Assembly: GCA_036250195.1 (NCBI GenBank) | Contig: JAVHZZ010000004.1 | Coordinates: 161,764,404-161,828,403 of the forward strand | From: Mixophyes australis | Lineage: Eukaryota; Chordata; Amphibia; Anura; Limnodynastidae | Direction of reading: 5' to 3' | DNA: 64,000 nucleotides | Program-made: the position numbers and the translations under genes | Part shown: positions 45,532 through 56,979 of the stretch, piece after piece | How the letters are laid out: the number at the start of each line of letters is the position of its first letter | Position numbering within the stretch: position 1 is the stretch's first letter | Notes under the pieces: generated by a model | What the model was told of the DNA's origin: nothing | The model's input: only the letters and a program-made list of their open reading frames with translations | Database searches by the model: none

Positions 45532-46492
45532 TGATACACTTAAAAGATATAGGCAAGCGCCCAAAAATATCACAGTATCCGTTAAAGCTGGAAGTTGGGT
45601 TAGGAGTTTGCCCAGTAATTGAAAGGCTGATGCAACAAGGTATTTTATTTCATATGGCAAGCAAAGCCAATTGTCCCGTCTGCCCTGTTAAAAAGAGTGG
45701 GATAGGTGTTTTCGCCTAGTACTGGATTTGAAAGACAGTTGAAAGACAATTCCTCATAGTGCCCAATCCAGCTGTCATTGTGATGCAAACTTCTACCCAT
45801 TTTACCATAATTGACCTCTGTTCTGCTTTCTTCTCGATACCTCTACACCCTGACTGTCAGTACCTCTTTGCCTTCACCCTAGTTATTTTCCCAATCCTTG
45901 CATGACTCTTTACAATAATTTCAGCCAAGTAATGGGTCTGCCCTTATACAATATGTGGATGATTTATTGCTGTATTCTAATTCATTATTGTCATCTTTAT
46001 CTGAAACTAAACAGCTGTTGTTTCATCTCTCACAAACAGGATACAAAGTGTCTAATGGTAAGTTACAGCCATGCCAGATGAAAGTTAAATACTTAGGACA
46101 CTGACTCCCCCAGGGGCTAAGACACTTGGCACCATGCGGGATACAGGCAATACAGGACATAACACTGCCACAGAACCAACAGCAGATACATACATTCCTT
46201 AGAATGGACAGGCATTGTCGAAATTGGATGCCAGGGTTCTCTATTCTGTAATTACCATTGCAGAAACTAGTCTTGTCTTCTAAACCTGAGCATGTCCAAT
46301 AAATGGAAGGACTCAGAGCAGACTTTCCTTGACCTGAAGGACAGTCTGATAAAATCTCCTGTATTCGGTATCCCAGATAATGAGAAACCATTTGACTTGT
46401 ACTGTACTGAAACTGTTGGCTGTGCGGCAGGAGTCCAAACACAAAAATATGGAGATGCTAGTAGACTGTTAGAATATTGTAGTGCACAATAG
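45531..46492 (+). pseudogene. Retroviral reverse transcriptase remnant (pol)
   Basis: 45531-45719 codes an N-terminal RT segment with QYPLKLE and PVKKSGIGVF (fingers). The catalytic palm motif YVDDLLLYSN is near 45952-45982. KVKYLGH follows near 46086-46105 and a connection-type segment (DLKDSLIKSPVF, PFDLYCTE) at 46292-46490. Several shifts and stops separate the pieces, and the part between the fingers and YVDD (first catalytic Asp) is largely lost. Confidence 0.85.
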
Positions 46493-46849
46493 CTCCCTAC
46501 CTGTTTCAAAACAGTAGCAGCAACAGCCCTTCTTGTCAACAAGAGGGAGGACATAGTATTATGCCATGATTTAACAATTTATGCACCTCATGCAGTATAT
46601 GCTCTTCTAATTTCAACCCAAACTAGACATGTGTCATCAGCAAGATTTACAAGATGGAAATTAGCCCTAATGACAGCTGCAAGTATAATTATTATAAGGT
46701 GTATTACCTAAATCCAGCAATACACATCAAGATGCACAGAGGGTGAGAGGATTTAGCAGGTTTACAGATAAGTATGATTGTCTGGAAAATGTGAATCAAA
46801 CTTTTTCAATGAGACCTGACATACGTGTCACCCCTTTTGAAAATGTAGA

Positions 46850-47300
46850 TTTTAATTTACATTTATGGGAGCTGTCATAGACCGACTGAATCAGGAGAAT
46901 TGTGTACTGGGTATGCTGTTGTGGATGACGTAGGTAAAATAGAGGATGAACCCCTTAGCCCACCACATTCAGCACAGGTACCAGAATTGGTGGCAATAAG
47001 AAGGGCATGCAAGTTGGCAAGGGCAAAATCTACACTGACTCTAGATACGCCTTTGGAGTAGTTCATGATTTTGGGATCTTATTGCGCCTCACGAATTTTA
47101 TGACTGAAGCAGATACACCAGTAGCGCATGCATAGCACATACAATGACTTTTGACAGCAATACAATTACCCACATCAGTAGCTGTCATTAAATGCAAAGC
47201 ACACAGCTTTAACAAACATTCTGATTCCTTAAGTAACAAAAGAGCAGATGAAGCTGCTAAAAGAGCAGCAGGTTCATCAATAGAGTTGCCAGTGTGAAAT
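46850..47300 (+). pseudogene. Retroviral RNase H remnant
   Basis: GYAVVDDV near 46914, PELVAIRRACKLA near 46980, TDSRYAFGVVHDFG in another phase near 47035-47075, then KCKAHSFNKHSDSLSNKRAD near 47190-47255 match the order of RNase H motifs (E-, D- and final AD-containing). At least one frameshift lies between the E and TDSRYA segments. Confidence 0.8.
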
Positions 47301-47426
47301 GTAATGATTTTTGAGGCTCTCAGTGTACAGAAATTGATCTAAATGCAACATTTGCATTCCCCAAAGGAGAAGGTCATCTGGAGGGCATATTGATGTGGTC
47401 AAGAGTTCACTGGACTATGGATAGAT

Positions 47427-48112
47427 ATGCTCTGGGAGCTACTGTCCTACCATGCCTATCTTCCACGCCTGGCAGAGGCAGCGCATGGTCTGACTTATCT
47501 AGGTAAAGACGGTCTGTGCAGGTTGGTAAGAGCATATTGGTGTGCGCCTGAATTTTCCTCCCATAGAGCTAAAAGAGCAATATCTTGTCTTACTTTTTTG
47601 AGAAAAAATACTGGTAAAATAATACCCACAGTACCCTCCAACATCCCTTCTGCAGATGGCCTTTCCGAACAATACAAAACGATTTTATACAGTTAACACT
47701 CTGCAGAAATTTTAAATATGACTTGGTTTGTATTGATCTGTTTAAGCCTCTACCCTCATTGGGTAGAGGCTTATCTTGCAGGAACTACCACTGCTGTATT
47801 CATGGCTAAGGAAATAGTTCAAGAATTTGCAGATATGGGATTCCTAAAATCATTCAGAGTAATAGGAGTACACACTTTTCAGGAAATGTTTTTCATACTA
47901 TGTGTAAATTGATGGGCATAGACAGTAAAATGCATACTCCCTATAGACCCCAAGACAGCAGGAAAGTAGAGAGAGTTAATGGCACTATCAAGAATAAGTT
48001 GAGCAAGGTGATTGCTGAAACAGGGTTAGTGTGGCCGGAAGCCTTGCCACTAGTGTTACATAGTACCAGAACTTTTCCTAGATCAACTCTTAACATGTCA
48101 CCTTTAGAGTAG
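47427..48112 (+). pseudogene. Retroviral integrase remnant
   Basis: 47427-47696 has an HHCC-like zinc region (AAHGLTYLGKDGL, then C-x2-C-type residues with CLTFLRKNTGK; one Cys position appears changed). 47718-47912 has the core with SLYPHWVEAYLAGTTTA, which follows the first catalytic Asp in this family. 47900-48112 has PYRPQDSRKVERVNGTIKN, containing the catalytic Glu, and WPEALPLVLHSTR. The pieces lie in different phases, so the enzyme is broken. Confidence 0.87.
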
Positions 48113-48578
48113 TCAAATTTATGTAAAGGTAGATCCCCAGGATAATTTAAAGTGTAACAGTGAAGTAAACAGTGAAGTCAATTATCTGATATAAATGAGC
48201 AAAGAGTTGAGACAGCAGCAGAAAAGCTTGATTCTGCTGTTACCGGATATGCCAGAAACTGTCATGACATTGAAACTGGAGAATATTTAAAGATACAAAT
48301 TTTTTTAACACTCAGGTTGTTTAGTAGATCGTTGGTAAAGACCGTATCATGTGTAGGTGACCAGCACCACATCTCTAAAGGTAGCAGAAAGACACTTGTA
48401 TCTGCTCCACCCACCAGAGAAGAATTGCCATTCCTGAAAAGGTTTGAGACGAGGATACAGATGAACACACAACACAGTCCTTCATGAATCTATTCCAGGA
48501 TACTCAACTTGCTTAAAATCCAAATAACACACACACAAAAACGTCAGAGTCAGAAGGACTGACGTTACAAATACCACC

Positions 48579-48947
48579 ATGGAGAATAGATTTTACTCTC
48601 TTTCTTGTAGTGACATTGACACTAAGGAAATTAGTTCTGGGGATGGTTCTGATGATATAGGTATAGACAGTAAAAAGATAGGTTCCTTAGATCAGCCCTG
48701 CACCTATGGTAATATCAGTGTACCCAGTGGTCCAATGACAATAATAAATTATGAACAAAACTGGCTGGTTAGATACCATTCTTTAGTTGGAAAATTATTG
48801 AACCAAAAGAATTGTTGGGTATGTTCTCACATGCCTCAGGATCAGGATAATGTAGGATTAGTCACCATCCCATTAAGCGTCTTCTTCAATTGCGGTAGGG
48901 AAGACCTAATGATGGAAAACTTAATTCAACCAAATCCCCAAATTTAA
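48579..48947 (+). pseudogene. Retroviral envelope surface-unit remnant
   Basis: Open for 122 codons. NCWVCSHMPQ near 48810 resembles the CWxC motif of gamma-type surface subunits, which isomerises disulfides with the transmembrane subunit. No signal peptide or start could be placed, and a solo LTR interrupts the gene at 49106. It is defective. Confidence 0.6.
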
Positions 48948-49105
48948 AACTTCTCCAACATTCAGCAGACAAATCTTTGATATGCTTAAATATTACAAAT
49001 ACGAAGATATCTGGGTACTGTTAAATGGCTCGATCAGAATATAACTTACCCTGTAAGGGCAGAGGGCAAGCCTATCAATACAGATAAAGTCAATCAAATC
49101 AATGG

Positions 49106-49586
49106 TGTCAGGAACACGAATAGGGTGGAGCCACAAACTGGTATTGACGTTACTGAACAAGGAGGCGTGGAGTCTAACGCATCCCTGGTTTTCACCAGGG
49201 ACCAGCACAAGGAGTTTTGGGCTTGGCTGCAAGAGGTGCGCAGGTCTCCAGGACAGTTACCAGTGTAGTGGAGGTGAGAATAGTCAAAGAATCCGGGTCA
49301 GGCCAATCTGGAAGATGTGATATTCTGGCACCCTAATGCTGTCAGAGTCAGGTTTAAATACTATTTGCTGTAAGCTGATAGGAGGGCAGGAGGAAGAGGA
49401 TGGCGAGATGAAAACTGTCCGCCGATAGGAACAGGGAAGAGAAGTGTCCCGTTGCTTAGCATTGGGACACACACACTGTGCATGTGACTGACGGCGCTCA
49501 GACGGCCTAGCAACAGGACACCTCAGCCAGAAATGACAGGCGGCCGTCCCCGATGCATCGCAGGGATGCGGGGACGTCACCTGACA
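49106..49586. mobile_element. Solo LTR inserted in the envelope region
   Basis: 481 bp, begins TGTCAGGAACACG and ends GTCACCTGACA, giving the TG...CA ends with an inverted TGTCAGG/CCTGACA. Flanks are AATGG (49101-49105) and AAGGG (49587-49591), a 5-bp duplication with one mismatch. No internal coding. The short 5-bp class suits Ty3/Gypsy or retroviral LTRs. Confidence 0.75.
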
Positions 49587-49591
49587 AAGGG

Positions 49592-50577
49592 TGACAACAG
49601 TTTCAGTAGAATAGGGTATATGGACAAGGCCATAAGAGAGTTAGTGGTTAAAGTACAGCCTGGGTACTGCAGGGTAACCATCCAGACTAATACATATCGT
49701 CAGCAGATGGGAACCTGGGGTTAGGTAGATTTACTTACACAGTGTATTATTTTAGGATACTCAATGCCATATATCCTCCCTGAAAACATTTACTATATCT
49801 GTAGACGAAAAAATTATAAATGGTTACCTCCCAATTCTGATGGAGTTTGTTTTGCTGAAAAGGTAATACCGGAAACAATAACTGTCATGTGAATAAATAA
49901 CCAACATACACACATCCGCCCCACCTCCCTTAGTACATATAGCATATGAACACCGACCCAAAAGAAGACTATTACCTGGTGAAGAGCCTTTAGCCACGAA
50001 TATAATTATGAAGTCTGAAACCAATCCGTTCTTGGTAGCTTTGGACATAACTAGAGTTACCAGAGGAACAATTACTTACAAATACATTCAGGCCTTAGCT
50101 AAATTGATAATATTACAGAAATGTATGATAATACTTTAGGTACACAGGTCAAGTGCTACAAGCATTCAAGAAAGAACTAGTGCTGCGCCAGAAGGTAATC
50201 AATTATTTGACAACTGTCAAGGTGGGTATTGTGTCACTTTGGCTACTCATTATGAAGTTAAATGCTGTATCTATATAACCAAAAACACTGACGATCTCAA
50301 GGAAATTATTAGCCATAAGATGGATGAGATCCTGCAATTGAAATGGGAATTTAGAAAAATACATAATGCCTATCTGACTGGAGTTTGGAAGAAAGTAGCG
50401 GGAGGAGTCTCATGGTTGAATCCAGTAAATTGTTTCTCAGGAATTGGTGAATGTGTAAAAGAACTGATGTCTGCACCAGGAAAGCTCTTGATCCTAATCT
50501 TAGGTATTTTAATAATCATCTACATGTTCTGTATGTGTACTCCTCTGCTAATGAAGTGTGGTAAAGGTGTAAAATGA
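49592..50577 (+). pseudogene. Retroviral envelope transmembrane-unit remnant
   Basis: The last part (50239-50577) is open for 112 codons. Just before and at its start the codons give GGYCVTLATHYEVKCC, a Cys-rich loop like the C-x(n)-CC of transmembrane subunits. It is followed by a polar stretch and a hydrophobic anchor of about 22 residues (KLLILILGILIIIYMF), then a short Cys-rich tail ending at 50577. The fusion-peptide side has several stops. Confidence 0.75.
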
Positions 50578-50709
50578 AATGAGTCTGACACTGTAAATAC
50601 TGAAATGATTTTAATAAAAACATACAACACTCAACTAGACAATCTACAATATGATCCCACTTGGGAAAGGGTATCGTGATAGTTTACGGTTTACTATCAA
50701 AGGGCGGTC

Positions 50710-51500
50710 TGATAAGTTAAACATATGATCAACAATAAATATGAAACAAAGATCAATTTCTGTTCACAATATATCTGTTCACAGTTGTTTCTTTATTTTA
50801 ACTTATTATAAGTAGCGGTCGCAGACAGTAATATTGGGACCTGTTAGTATTATGTTGCTTTGTAAGTATGTTTAATTACAATAGTTTAATATTCGTTGAC
50901 AATACAATAGTAAAGTGCATGACTAAAAAATATATTTGAACACTCCAGTGGTGGGAGCCTGAATGCATGGATACAGGCACCCTAGGAGTGCCAACTGTAA
51001 CCTAAAGACACAGAGACTTTGCTACCTATGGGACGTTGAGTTATTGTGAGGTCCTTACCCTTCTCCAATCCTATGACCTTACTGTAATCTTTCTGCCACT
51101 GTATAAAATGCAGGGGCAGGCTGGGCTGGGGGGCAGGGGGCCATCGCTCCCCCGGGCCGCTCAGCCTGATCGCTGTTTGGGCCGGCCGCCCCCCCCGCCC
51201 CGTGGATGCAATATTACCTGAATATTGCATCCACGGACACGCAATGACGATCGTGTCATGTGATGCGGCCGTCTGTGCGCCCCCCGGACTGAAATCTGCC
51301 AGCCTGCGCCTGATAAAATGCCACTGTGTTCAATGTACTGGAAGCATTTTGGATTGAATCTTCATGCTAGTACTAGCTGTGCACCTGCATCTGTATTGGC
51401 GGTACTTCTGGATTTACTTTGGTTGTGAATAAATCCTTTTGTGCTTTGGAACCACATAATTTTGGGTCAGACAATCTATTAATATACTTCTAATAACTCA
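50710..51500 (+). repeat. Retroviral 3' LTR with a MITE inside
   Basis: Begins about TGATAAGTTAAAC, preceded by a short purine-rich CAAAGGGCGG (50697-50706). It matches the 5' LTR with many substitutions and a roughly 200-bp insertion at 51111-51312. GAATAAATCC near 51427 is the likely poly-A signal. The divergence between LTRs indicates an old integration. Confidence 0.88.
51111..51312. mobile_element. Non-autonomous hAT MITE in the 3' LTR
   Basis: 202 bp, starts CAGGGGCAGGCTGG and ends with the complement of CAGGCGCAGGCTGG. Perfect 8-bp duplication ATAAAATG at 51103-51110 and 51313-51320. GC- and CpG-rich inside. It is absent from the 5' LTR, which gives the empty site. Confidence 0.95.
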
Positions 51501-52338
51501 CAATTAATAATTAGACCTCCCTCCCTGTAAACATACCTGGAATTAAATAGTATTCACAAATAAACAAATCTATCCCCATCCAGACATTAAATATTATTTA
51601 CATTTAATAAATACACCTATTTTCCCAAACCAGCCTACACATTAAATTATTAGTATTTACATTCAATAAATACATTTCCCTCCCTAAATAGCACAACACT
51701 AAATAATTAGTATTCCTATTAAATAAATAGCCACCTTTCTCCCCAAACTCAGCTCCACATTCAGTTATTAACCCCAAAACTACATCTGCATTAAATCATC
51801 CCTGTAACCCACTTTAAATTATTAGGCATCACCATTAAATAGCCCCCAACATCACCCCACTGATAAAATAATATCTTCCACACACTAATAAATTATTAGC
51901 CTCCATTCTCATCCTTGATTTAATAGCCCATGCAGCCACCTACATTACATTAACCTCCCTTTCCCCTCTCCTCCTCAACACTTTTTTAAATTTTGCCTAA
52001 CTCTTAAAATAAGGATTTGCCATTACCTAAATATTAGTCATAAACAGTAATAATAAACAGTAACACATAGGACTGTCTGGCAAAAATTGTTCTTAACTTA
52101 CCTCTATAAATGAAACTGGAAGAAGTGAAGAACAGCAGGGCTGGGTAAGTAAGTGCAGCTGAAGCAAGAAAGCAATTGTCAGAATCAGAGGTATGATAAA
52201 CTCCCTGGCTCTGGCAGGAAATTCATCTTCTTTAAGCCCTGATAGTAAAACATCGCTACTTTGCTTTCGGTTGGTCAGGCATGCTGGCTCTTCTTGGCTC
52301 CTGTACAGTTGCAGCGTTGCAATGTCAATGGTTGACAT
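51501..52338. repeat. Right piece of an old hAT-like repeat
   Basis: ATTAGACCTCCCTCCCTG near 51514 and the following ACATTAAAT/AATAAATA-rich text parallel 37616-37740. Together with 32837-33268 it may be one older element split by the retrovirus. No gene. Confidence 0.5.
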
Positions 52339-52349
52339 GTGCAACTGTT

Positions 52350-52620
52350 CACAATCTTATCTCAGTACCCAGAAATAATTTTTAGAAAGGCACAAGATCT
52401 AAATATGAATCTAGTAAAAAATCAACTTAAACCACAAATCGATCATACAAACCACTCTAGACCCCAATACAACCAAAGAGGGGTTCTACCACTGCGGGAG
52501 ATGCTCAAATTGCAGGAAACTAAACTATAAGGGTGCAAAACACACCAGAGAATTTGCTTCACAACAAACTGGACATGTTTACACAATAATATTCTTACCT
52601 GCAATAGTAATGGAGTAATA
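52350..52620 (+). pseudogene. PLE-C: Penelope-like element fragment
   Basis: Codons for PEIIFRKAQDLNMNLVKNQL near 52371, then in a shifted frame a Cys-rich block (FYHCGRCSNCRKLN, near 52485-52525) and REFASQQTGHVYT leading to ILTCNSNGV. This is the linker zinc-finger and the beginning of the GIY-YIG domain of a PLE. The fragment stops at TA where a Tc1 element begins. Confidence 0.75.
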
Positions 52621-52883
52621 TGCACTATATGGACAAAAGTATTTGGCTACACCTGTTAATTATTGAATTGAGGTGTTTCAATCAGACCCATTGCCAGAGT
52701 TGTATAAAATCAAGCACCTAGCCATGCAGTCTCTATTTGCAAACATTTGTGATACAAAATAGGTCGTTCTGAAGTGCTCAGTGACTTCAAGTATGGCACT
52801 GTGATAGGATGCCACCTTTGGTTCATAAAATGTCATCCCTGCCAAAGATACCACGTAACTGTAAGTGATAATATTAGAAAGTG

Positions 52884-53412
52884 CATCCGTGAGAGGATTT
52901 CAAGGTCTTCTATTAATACAGCCATTCGGGAAAATTCATACAAGATTTATACCAGATGGTACATGGTTCCTGAGAGATTACATTCTATCTTCCCCTACAC
53001 CTCAGATCTTTGTTGGCGTAATTACGGAGCGGTGGGTTCTTTCCTCCATATTTGCTGGGAATGCCCTCTAGTGTCCAGACTTTGGGATGATGTAATTTCA
53101 CTGGTTTATCAGGTTACCTCATTCAATGTGCCTAAAAATCCACTTTCGGTGCTAATGCACAAACCCATCAAAGGCATCACTAAGGCATCGGATAAGCTAG
53201 TCCGACACATATATAATGCAGCTAGGTTACAAGTAGCTAGTGAGTGGAAGAAGGCTTCACAACCTTCTATAGCGGGTGTTATAAAGAGAACATGGCACAC
53301 TGCATCCATGGAATATGTGACTAGTCTCCTCCATGACACAGTTCCCACGTTCCACAAAGTGTGGGATCCTTGGTATAGCTTTTACAACAGTTCTATGCCT
53401 GGCCTCGTATAA
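52884..53412 (+). pseudogene. LINE ORF2 C-terminal fragment
   Basis: About 176 codons, in frame with upstream Tc1 DNA by chance. The CW-x2-YG-x3-SFLHICWECP motif (about 53020-53070) followed by FW/LWDDV is the conserved C-terminal domain of Tx1/L1 elements, thought to help bind RNA or the target. The end reads WYSFYNSSMPGLV. No enzyme domain remains. Confidence 0.88.
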
Positions 53413-53802
53413 GCTCTATATGCTCTTCCTCCTTCTTTTTTGTCCCTACCTCCTCCTTCCTGTCCCCCCCCCCCCTTTTATCCCTAATAAAAAATAAAAA
53501 AATTCAGCAGTTTGCTCCACTCATTTTATATCTACAACATTACATGATCCACCTCTGGTTTTGTGAAAACTCCCTACTCCTATAATCACCCTGTAGATCT
53601 TTAACTCCCAGCTTCCCCCTGGAATGTATCATGATGGGAAAACTATATTTATATATTTTTTATTGCTTTTCTACGTCTTTTATTTTCTTTACCAGAGTTT
53701 TTATATTTTGTATTCTTGATACTCGTTTACTGTCAATGGCATGTACTGTTGTGCTTTATATCTACCTGCTGTTATAAATAAAAAGTAAAAAAAAAAAAAA
53801 AA
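52884..53802 (+). mobile_element. 5'-truncated L1/Tx1-like LINE with poly-A tail
   Basis: 919 bp ending in about 15 A, flanked by AGAAAGTG at 52876-52883 and 53803-53810. This signature fits target-primed insertion. The empty-site order (AGAAAGTGGAAGC) restores the Tc1 reading. Within it, 52884-53412 is open and ends at a TAA. It includes CWRNYGAVGSFLHICWECP, the C-terminal Cys/His motif of L1/Tx1 ORF2, and lacks the RT and endonuclease because of truncation. It has few defects, so it is probably young. Confidence 0.92.
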
Positions 53803-55041
53803 AGAAAGTGGAAGCCTTTAGGAACAGCAGCAACTCAGCCATGAAGCGGAAGACCATGGTGTGTAAAAGTCGCCAACGCTCTGCTGATTCCATAGCTGAA
53901 GAGTTCTGAACTTCCACTGGCATTAATGTAAGCATAAAAACTGTGCAGCGGGAGCTTAATGGAATGAGTTTCCATGGCCGACCAGCTTCATGCAAGCCTC
54001 ACATCACCAAGACCAATGAAAAGCCTTGGATGGAGTGGTGTAAAGCACACCGACACTGGACTGTGGAGCAGTGGAAACGTGTTCTGTAGAGTGACAAATC
54101 ACGCTTCTCTGTTTGACAGTCAGATAGGCAAGTCTGGGTATGGCTGATGCCGGGAGAACGTTACCTGCCTGACTGCATTATGCCAACTGTGAAGTTTGGT
54201 GGAGGAGGGATAATGGTATGGGGCTGTTTTTCAGGGTTTGTACTAGGCCCCTTATCTCCAGTGAAGGGCAATCTTAATGCTTCAGCATACCAAGTCATTT
54301 TGGACAATGCTATGCTTCCAACTTTGTGGTAACAGTTTGGAGAAGGCCCTTTTCAATTATATGGATCAGGGTTATTACACTGAGAGTGTGTTTTTGATTC
54401 ATATGGAGTTTCTATTGTATCAGGATATCCCATTATCGATAATGTAGTTACTATAAAGGATTACTGGGATATTGGATTAAAGTAATAACTGCCAAATTAG
54501 TCTTTTTTATACCACACATACTTCAATTATTTTGATTTGGAATAGTATCCAATTGTGAGACTGGTCTAATATAGGAGTGATTATTATATTATATACTGAA
54601 TACTTATATAGATATATATATATAAAGTAGCGGGGCATAGCAATTTATTTTGCTATTTTAATTCACTTTAATCACTTTGGTTTTAATATTTCGCTATCCA
54701 AATAAGAGGGATTTTCTTAAAGCATACCAATAAAGATATAGTTATTTTAATTTATTATTGATATCGCAGAGTGCCTTCGAATACACAATTTCTTCCTATC
54801 TTCTTTTCTTACCTGATTAGCTATCTGTGTTGAAGTGCACCATCCAGTAATCACGTTACCTAAATATTTATAATTGACAAGAATATGACACTGGAATAGC
54901 GATACCTAGTGCAGTGGTATTTTCTTTTGCAATTAGATTATTACAGTGAATTCATCACTATCTTTCTCCACTAGCACAGGCAGTCTAATTTTGGATTACC
55001 ATATCCCCCTCTGAGTATACATTTTGCTCAAATTATACACA

Positions 55042-55991
55042 ATGGCATCGTTTAGTATTAATCACGAATTGAGTCTCAGACAAGAAAAATGGTCACAAGA
55101 TATTGAAATTGATTTCCTTGAGGGCAATTCTCTAGAAGGGAATGAAAACAGGGGTTGGTCAGACTACCTAATGGAATTAAAGAACTTATTGTTTAAACAA
55201 ACCAAAGTACATTGGAATAAAACAATGTTTAATAATTATATCAAACAAAAGATGATTTCAAGAGGCCTGAGACAGAGATTGTATCCGGCCTTTGAATTAG
55301 CTACATTAGACCTCAAAAAAGAGTTGGAATCTATCTTAACAAAATGATCTACTGATTTAATTAATGTATTGTTGAAACATGACAACCTACTGTTAGAACA
55401 ATATACAAGAGACCTTACCAAATTAGGAGATAAATTGAAAGAGTTTGAAGGATTAGACCGTTTTAAGAAAGCTTATGATAAAATTAAGGAAGATTTAGAT
55501 GAGTATGACAAATTTATCATGGAGAAAAAACGTACAAAATTTATTCGTGATAAAAACGATCATGCTCAAAATAAAATATTTAAATGGGATTCTCGTAAGT
55601 CTCAAAGACCCATAACCTCATTTAGCACCTCTGAGATGGAATCATCTGAAGGTGAAACTTCTGAAAACCTCCCCTAGAAATAGAGACCATACATTCCAAT
55701 CTAGAGATTTTTTAGGACGAGGTTCAAGAGATACAGAAGGAGGGGGTCATGTACAAATAAACCGATACCAAGGGGGCGGGGCAAAATCCAAAGACAAAAA
55801 GAGGAAGCAAATGGAAGGATTAGAAGGTCCCCAAGCGTTTCGGAGGAACAACAGACGACAGAGATAATGGAGGACACTTTGAGAATTATAAATTTGTCTG
55901 ATAGATTACTTGATACTACACATATTCAAGTTTTAAGTAAGGGATTAACATTCTCTCCAACAAAGACATTCAACAGATTTGAATGGGAGAA
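55042..55991 (+). pseudogene. PLE-A protein, N-terminal part
   Basis: ATG at 55042 (MASFSINHELSLRQEKWS) starts a charged region. An in-frame TGA is at 55345-55347, a TAG at 55675, and phase changes occur near 55650-55680 and 55865. The last segment (IINLSDRLLDTTHIQVLSKG, near 55884, then LTFSPTKTFNRFEWE) is the conserved start of the PLE polymerase. The insertion lies directly after FEWE. The region before it is coiled and Lys/Glu-rich (KAYDKIKEDLDEYDKF). Confidence 0.8.
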
Positions 55992-56553
55992 CAATTTGAC
56001 AATATCAATACATACATTAGGCGCTGCCTTCACACACACTGGGAAAGATGGTATATGCACATATGAATTCTGTATTCGGATTTCAGGTCTCTGGGCTAGA
56101 AGGATATATAATACAAGAAAAAAAACCAATGGTGCAGATCATAAGCACAAATTGTCCAATCTGTAATATCCCACTGGAATCTGAACCCGTGTGTAGATAC
56201 AACTACTGCACACCACACCCGTGTGTTCACTCCAAACTGAATCCCCCTTAGGGTATGCGCTTACTTCACAATGAAAGTTTTCAAGCCCTCAGAGGTATTG
56301 CTGATATTAGATTCTTTCCGACTCCATCCTGATGGTCTCTTGCACTCATAAACAGTGAAGATAAAAACAATCTGGGGTGCATTAACCTTTTTAATTAAAA
56401 ACAAATATAAAAACAATGGCATATGCTCGTACCGGAAAGCAGTGATAACACGCATGGAACAAGATGGTATGAATATGAACGATCCCTCTCCCCAATCAGT
56501 CTCATATGTCCATATGTAGTCCCCGCAATTCCGGTCTGCACAACGTGTGTAAC

Positions 56554-56588
56554 AAACGCGTTTCGACCTGGATCGGTCTTTTTCAAGG
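56554..56588 (-). ncRNA. Hammerhead-like motif, PLE-B left copy
   Basis: On minus: CCTTGAAAAAGACC, a small hairpin GACC/GGTC, then GAAACGCGTTT. The GAAA-CGCG-T end with a tiny helix III resembles hammerhead ribozymes known in PLE terminal repeats. The CTGATGA half is replaced by CTTGAAAA, so self-cleavage is doubtful. Confidence 0.4.
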
Positions 56589-56979
56589 TATAATGTTCAA
56601 TATTTCCAGCGTCCTTTTTATTCCCTTCCAAGTCCGCCCCTTTTCTAAAACGAGGCTTGGTTCTGTGGTACAAGCGGAAGTTCCGGTATCATGATGTCCA
56701 GCCCCATACATGTAACCATGGTAACTCGTTCCGCTTTGCTCTAAATGGGTATTCTATATTGTTGACATTCCATGTGTACCGGGGGATGATACTATGACTC
56801 ACAAAATAAACAGATATGTGTAAATGAATGGAAATAAGGACTTTGACAGCATCCCCCATTATTGCTGTCACTATATCATATTCCCTCCATATCCTAACAT
56901 ACTGTTGATATCCATAAAGAACAATAATGGCAATTCAAAACACTGTTCATAAGTACATGCAGAGGATGTATAACTGTAA

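Larger units (their letters stand above)
39482..51500 (+). mobile_element. Endogenous retrovirus, gamma/epsilon-like, heavily degraded
   Basis: Two diverged LTRs (about 39482-40079 and 50710-51500) enclose, in order, a proline-type primer site, gag remnants, protease, RT, RNase H, integrase and envelope remnants on the + strand. Every gene has stops or frameshifts, so it is defective. It holds later insertions: Tc1 remnant (40124-40750), GC-rich segment (41109-43550), Harbinger MITE (44075-44393), solo LTR (49106-49586) and hAT MITE in the 3' LTR (51111-51312). The protease through envelope order and the proline-type primer site suggest the gamma/epsilon group; this is inference from motifs only. 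Confidence 0.88.
52621..54350 (+). mobile_element. Tc1-like transposon, split by a LINE and 3'-truncated
   Basis: Starts GCACTATATGGACAAAAG next to TA. The 5' part (52621-52883) carries GGTCGTTCTGAAGTGCTCAG and the beginning of the DNA-binding domain. After the LINE at 52884-53802 the transposase resumes (GGAAGCCTTTAGGAACAGCA) to [16 protein letters not shown] (about 54190) and [15 protein letters not shown] (about 54262). SDKSRFSV near 54090 holds the first catalytic Asp. It has stops and shifts and ends before the last catalytic motif, where PLE-A begins. Confidence 0.9.

Noticed and set aside
39482..51500. Intact, expressible provirus
   Set aside because: Stops and frameshifts in every gene, four or more insertions and clearly diverged LTRs.
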